A DNA stretch of 64,000 nt from an uncultured Mycoplasmatota bacterium. GTDB taxonomy: Bacteria; Bacillota_I; Bacilli_A; RF39; UBA660. Positions 62,933 through 64,000 of the stretch are shown here, in pieces; the first letter of the stretch is position 1; each line of letters starts with the position of its first letter. The DNA is taken from NCBI GenBank assembly GCA_947056845.1, contig CAMSCJ010000003.1, forward strand, positions 46,038-110,037, written 5' to 3'. Position numbers and translations under genes: made by a program. The notes under the pieces are model-generated. The model made no database searches. It saw only the letters and a list, made by a program, of their open reading frames with translations, and was not told where the DNA came from.

Positions 62933-63769
62933 ATGTTAGATATTATTATAGATACATTAAAAGATGCTTTAAAATTATTACCGTTTTTATTTTTGACTTT
63001 TTTAATTATTGAATATATAGAACATAAAGTAAATAGTGAAAAAATAATAAAAAAAACTAGAAAGTATGGGCCAATACTAGGTGGTGTATTAGGAGCTTTT
63101 CCTCAATGTGGTTTTGGTGTTTCAGCTACTAATTTTTATATTACACGTGTTATAAGTTTAGGAACTTTAATTGCTGTTTACTTATCGACTAGTGATGAGA
63201 TGTTACCAATTATGTTAGCTCAAGGTGTTGATGGTTTTACTATTTTTAAAATAATTGCATTTAAAGTTATTATAGGGATAATTTTTGGTATTATTATTGA
63301 TTTATGTTTGCAAAAAAGAAAACAAAATATGGAAATAAAAGAATTATGTGAACATGAAAATTGTGATTGCGAACATAGTATTATTTTATCATCCTTAAAA
63401 CATACTATTAATATTTTAGTCTTCTTACTTCTAATTTCTTTTATATTAAATAGTTGTTTTCATTATTTAGGTGAAGACTTAATTTCTAAAATATTTTTAA
63501 AAAATAATCCATTATCATCATTAATATCTAGTCTTGTTGGTTTAATACCTAATTGTGGAGCTAGTATTATAATTACAGAATTATATTTAAATGGGACAAT
63601 AACATTTGGTTCAGCAATGGCTGGTTTATTAACTGGTAGTGGAGTGGCAATTTTAGTATTATTTAAAAATAATAAAAATTTCAAAGAAAATATGTTTATT
63701 TTATTACTTGTTTATGCGATAGGTGTTATAAGTGGTATTTTAATTGATTTAGTTAGTATGCTTATATAG
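62933..63769 (+). CDS. Predicted metal/metalloid transporter (ArsP_2/putative manganese transporter family)
   Basis: A 278-aa polytopic membrane protein with two halves each carrying a PxCG motif: GAFPQCGFGVSATN near residue 55 and GLIPNCGASIIITE near 203. That repeated pattern marks the family annotated as putative manganese transporters or arsenic efflux proteins (ArsP_2). The central loop has a Cys/His-rich CEHENCDCEH that may bind metal. Function is predicted only. The ATG follows AAGGGGAATTT. Confidence 0.72.
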   Translation: MLDIIIDTLKDALKLLPFLFLTFLIIEYIEHKVNSEKIIKKTRKYGPILGGVLGAFPQCGFGVSATNFYITRVISLGTLIAVYLSTSDEMLPIMLAQGVDGFTIFKIIAFKVIIGIIFGIIIDLCLQKRKQNMEIKELCEHENCDCEHSIILSSLKHTINILVFLLLISFILNSCFHYLGEDLISKIFLKNNPLSSLISSLVGLIPNCGASIIITELYLNGTITFGSAMAGLLTGSGVAILVLFKNNKNFKENMFILLLVYAIGVISGILIDLVSMLI

Positions 63770-63836
63770 AGTATAACTTTACTAATATTCGATTTACAAA
63801 AAGTATATCTAATGATATATTTTTTTGGTGAGGGAA

Positions 63837-64000
63837 ATGAATAATAAAAAAATTGGAAAATTTATTCAAAATTTAAGATTAGAATTAAATATGACACAAA
63901 AAGATTTAGCTGAAAATTATATATTACCGATAAAGCAGTTAGTAAATGGGAAACAGGAATGTTATTGTGCAAATGAAATCTAAATTATTTGGGTGTTAAT
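63837..64000 (+). pseudogene. Broken XRE-family HTH regulator, running to the window edge
   Basis: From ATG 63837 (after GAGGGAA) it reads IGKFIQNLRLELNMTQKDLAE, a clear XRE helix-turn-helix start. The next helix, YITDKAVSKWETGM, is in another frame; one lost A in the run near 63915-63918 explains it. Later, LNYLGVN again needs a shift. It appears inactivated. The window ends before the gene would. Confidence 0.65.

Overview
The window is a very AT-rich stretch of a chromosome from a Gram-positive, endospore-forming relative of Bacillota class Bacilli, probably an uncultured lineage. The evidence is gene content: peptidoglycan and division genes (murG, murB, divIB, ftsA, ftsZ), sporulation genes (spoIIGA, sigE, sigG, ylmC-like, sirA-like, two CotF-like coat genes), RNase J, LexA and SufCDS, with gene order partly like Bacillus subtilis. 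TGA is used as a stop (for example at sufS and mutL), so this is not a Mycoplasma-type code. Exact taxonomy cannot be fixed from the sequence alone.

Region 1 (1-6380) is accessory DNA. It opens with a type III toxin-antitoxin locus: a tandem-repeat RNA antitoxin (ToxI-like), a terminator, then a ToxN/AbiQ endoribonuclease. Next come a 5'-truncated gene, an amidinotransferase-fold enzyme, a GNAT acetyltransferase, a short-chain dehydrogenase, a SMUG2-like glycosylase gene without a normal start codon and a frameshifted ORF6N/PLD-like gene. Two copies of a 39-nt element (1005-1044 and 6145-6183) bracket the stretch from 1 kb to 6.2 kb.

Region 2 (6381-31933) is mostly housekeeping: ZIP transporter, LCP cell-wall ligase, parC, two paralogous coiled-coil genes, HIT protein, sufCDS without sufU/sufB, and an RNase J with a degenerate active site. 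The block lexA / 48-aa membrane peptide / tkt / sirA-like / yneF matches the B. subtilis lexA-yneA-yneB-ynzC-tkt-yneE-yneF order. The unannotated 48-aa peptide sits at the yneA position behind a promoter holding an SOS box. Then follow a class I amidotransferase, tgt, a DUF2974 lipase-like gene, an AGCS symporter, a long-period pentapeptide-like protein, cardiolipin synthase and DUF4236.

Region 3 (31968-37293) is a four-gene cluster: carbamoyltransferase, SxtJ-DUF5989 fusion, SGNH hydrolase and GT39-like membrane glycosyltransferase. It looks like a module that builds or decorates a surface molecule.

Region 4 (37308-58907) carries sigG and ylmC, lipid and glycan glycosyltransferases, a DUF368 lipid-carrier translocase, an Rpn-type nuclease, and three adjacent paralogous membrane proteins of unknown function, two of them ending in an identical 18-residue tail. 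The cell-envelope and division cluster murG-murB / 1147-aa TelA-like repeat protein / divIB / ftsA-ftsZ / spoIIGA-sigE follows, then a surface protein with a C-type-lectin-like end, and mutL.

Region 5 (58908-64000) has a decayed class B sortase, three small orphan genes each behind its own promoter, two CotF-like coat genes behind a promoter resembling that of sigG (forespore type), proS, a predicted metal or metalloid transporter and a broken XRE regulator at the edge.
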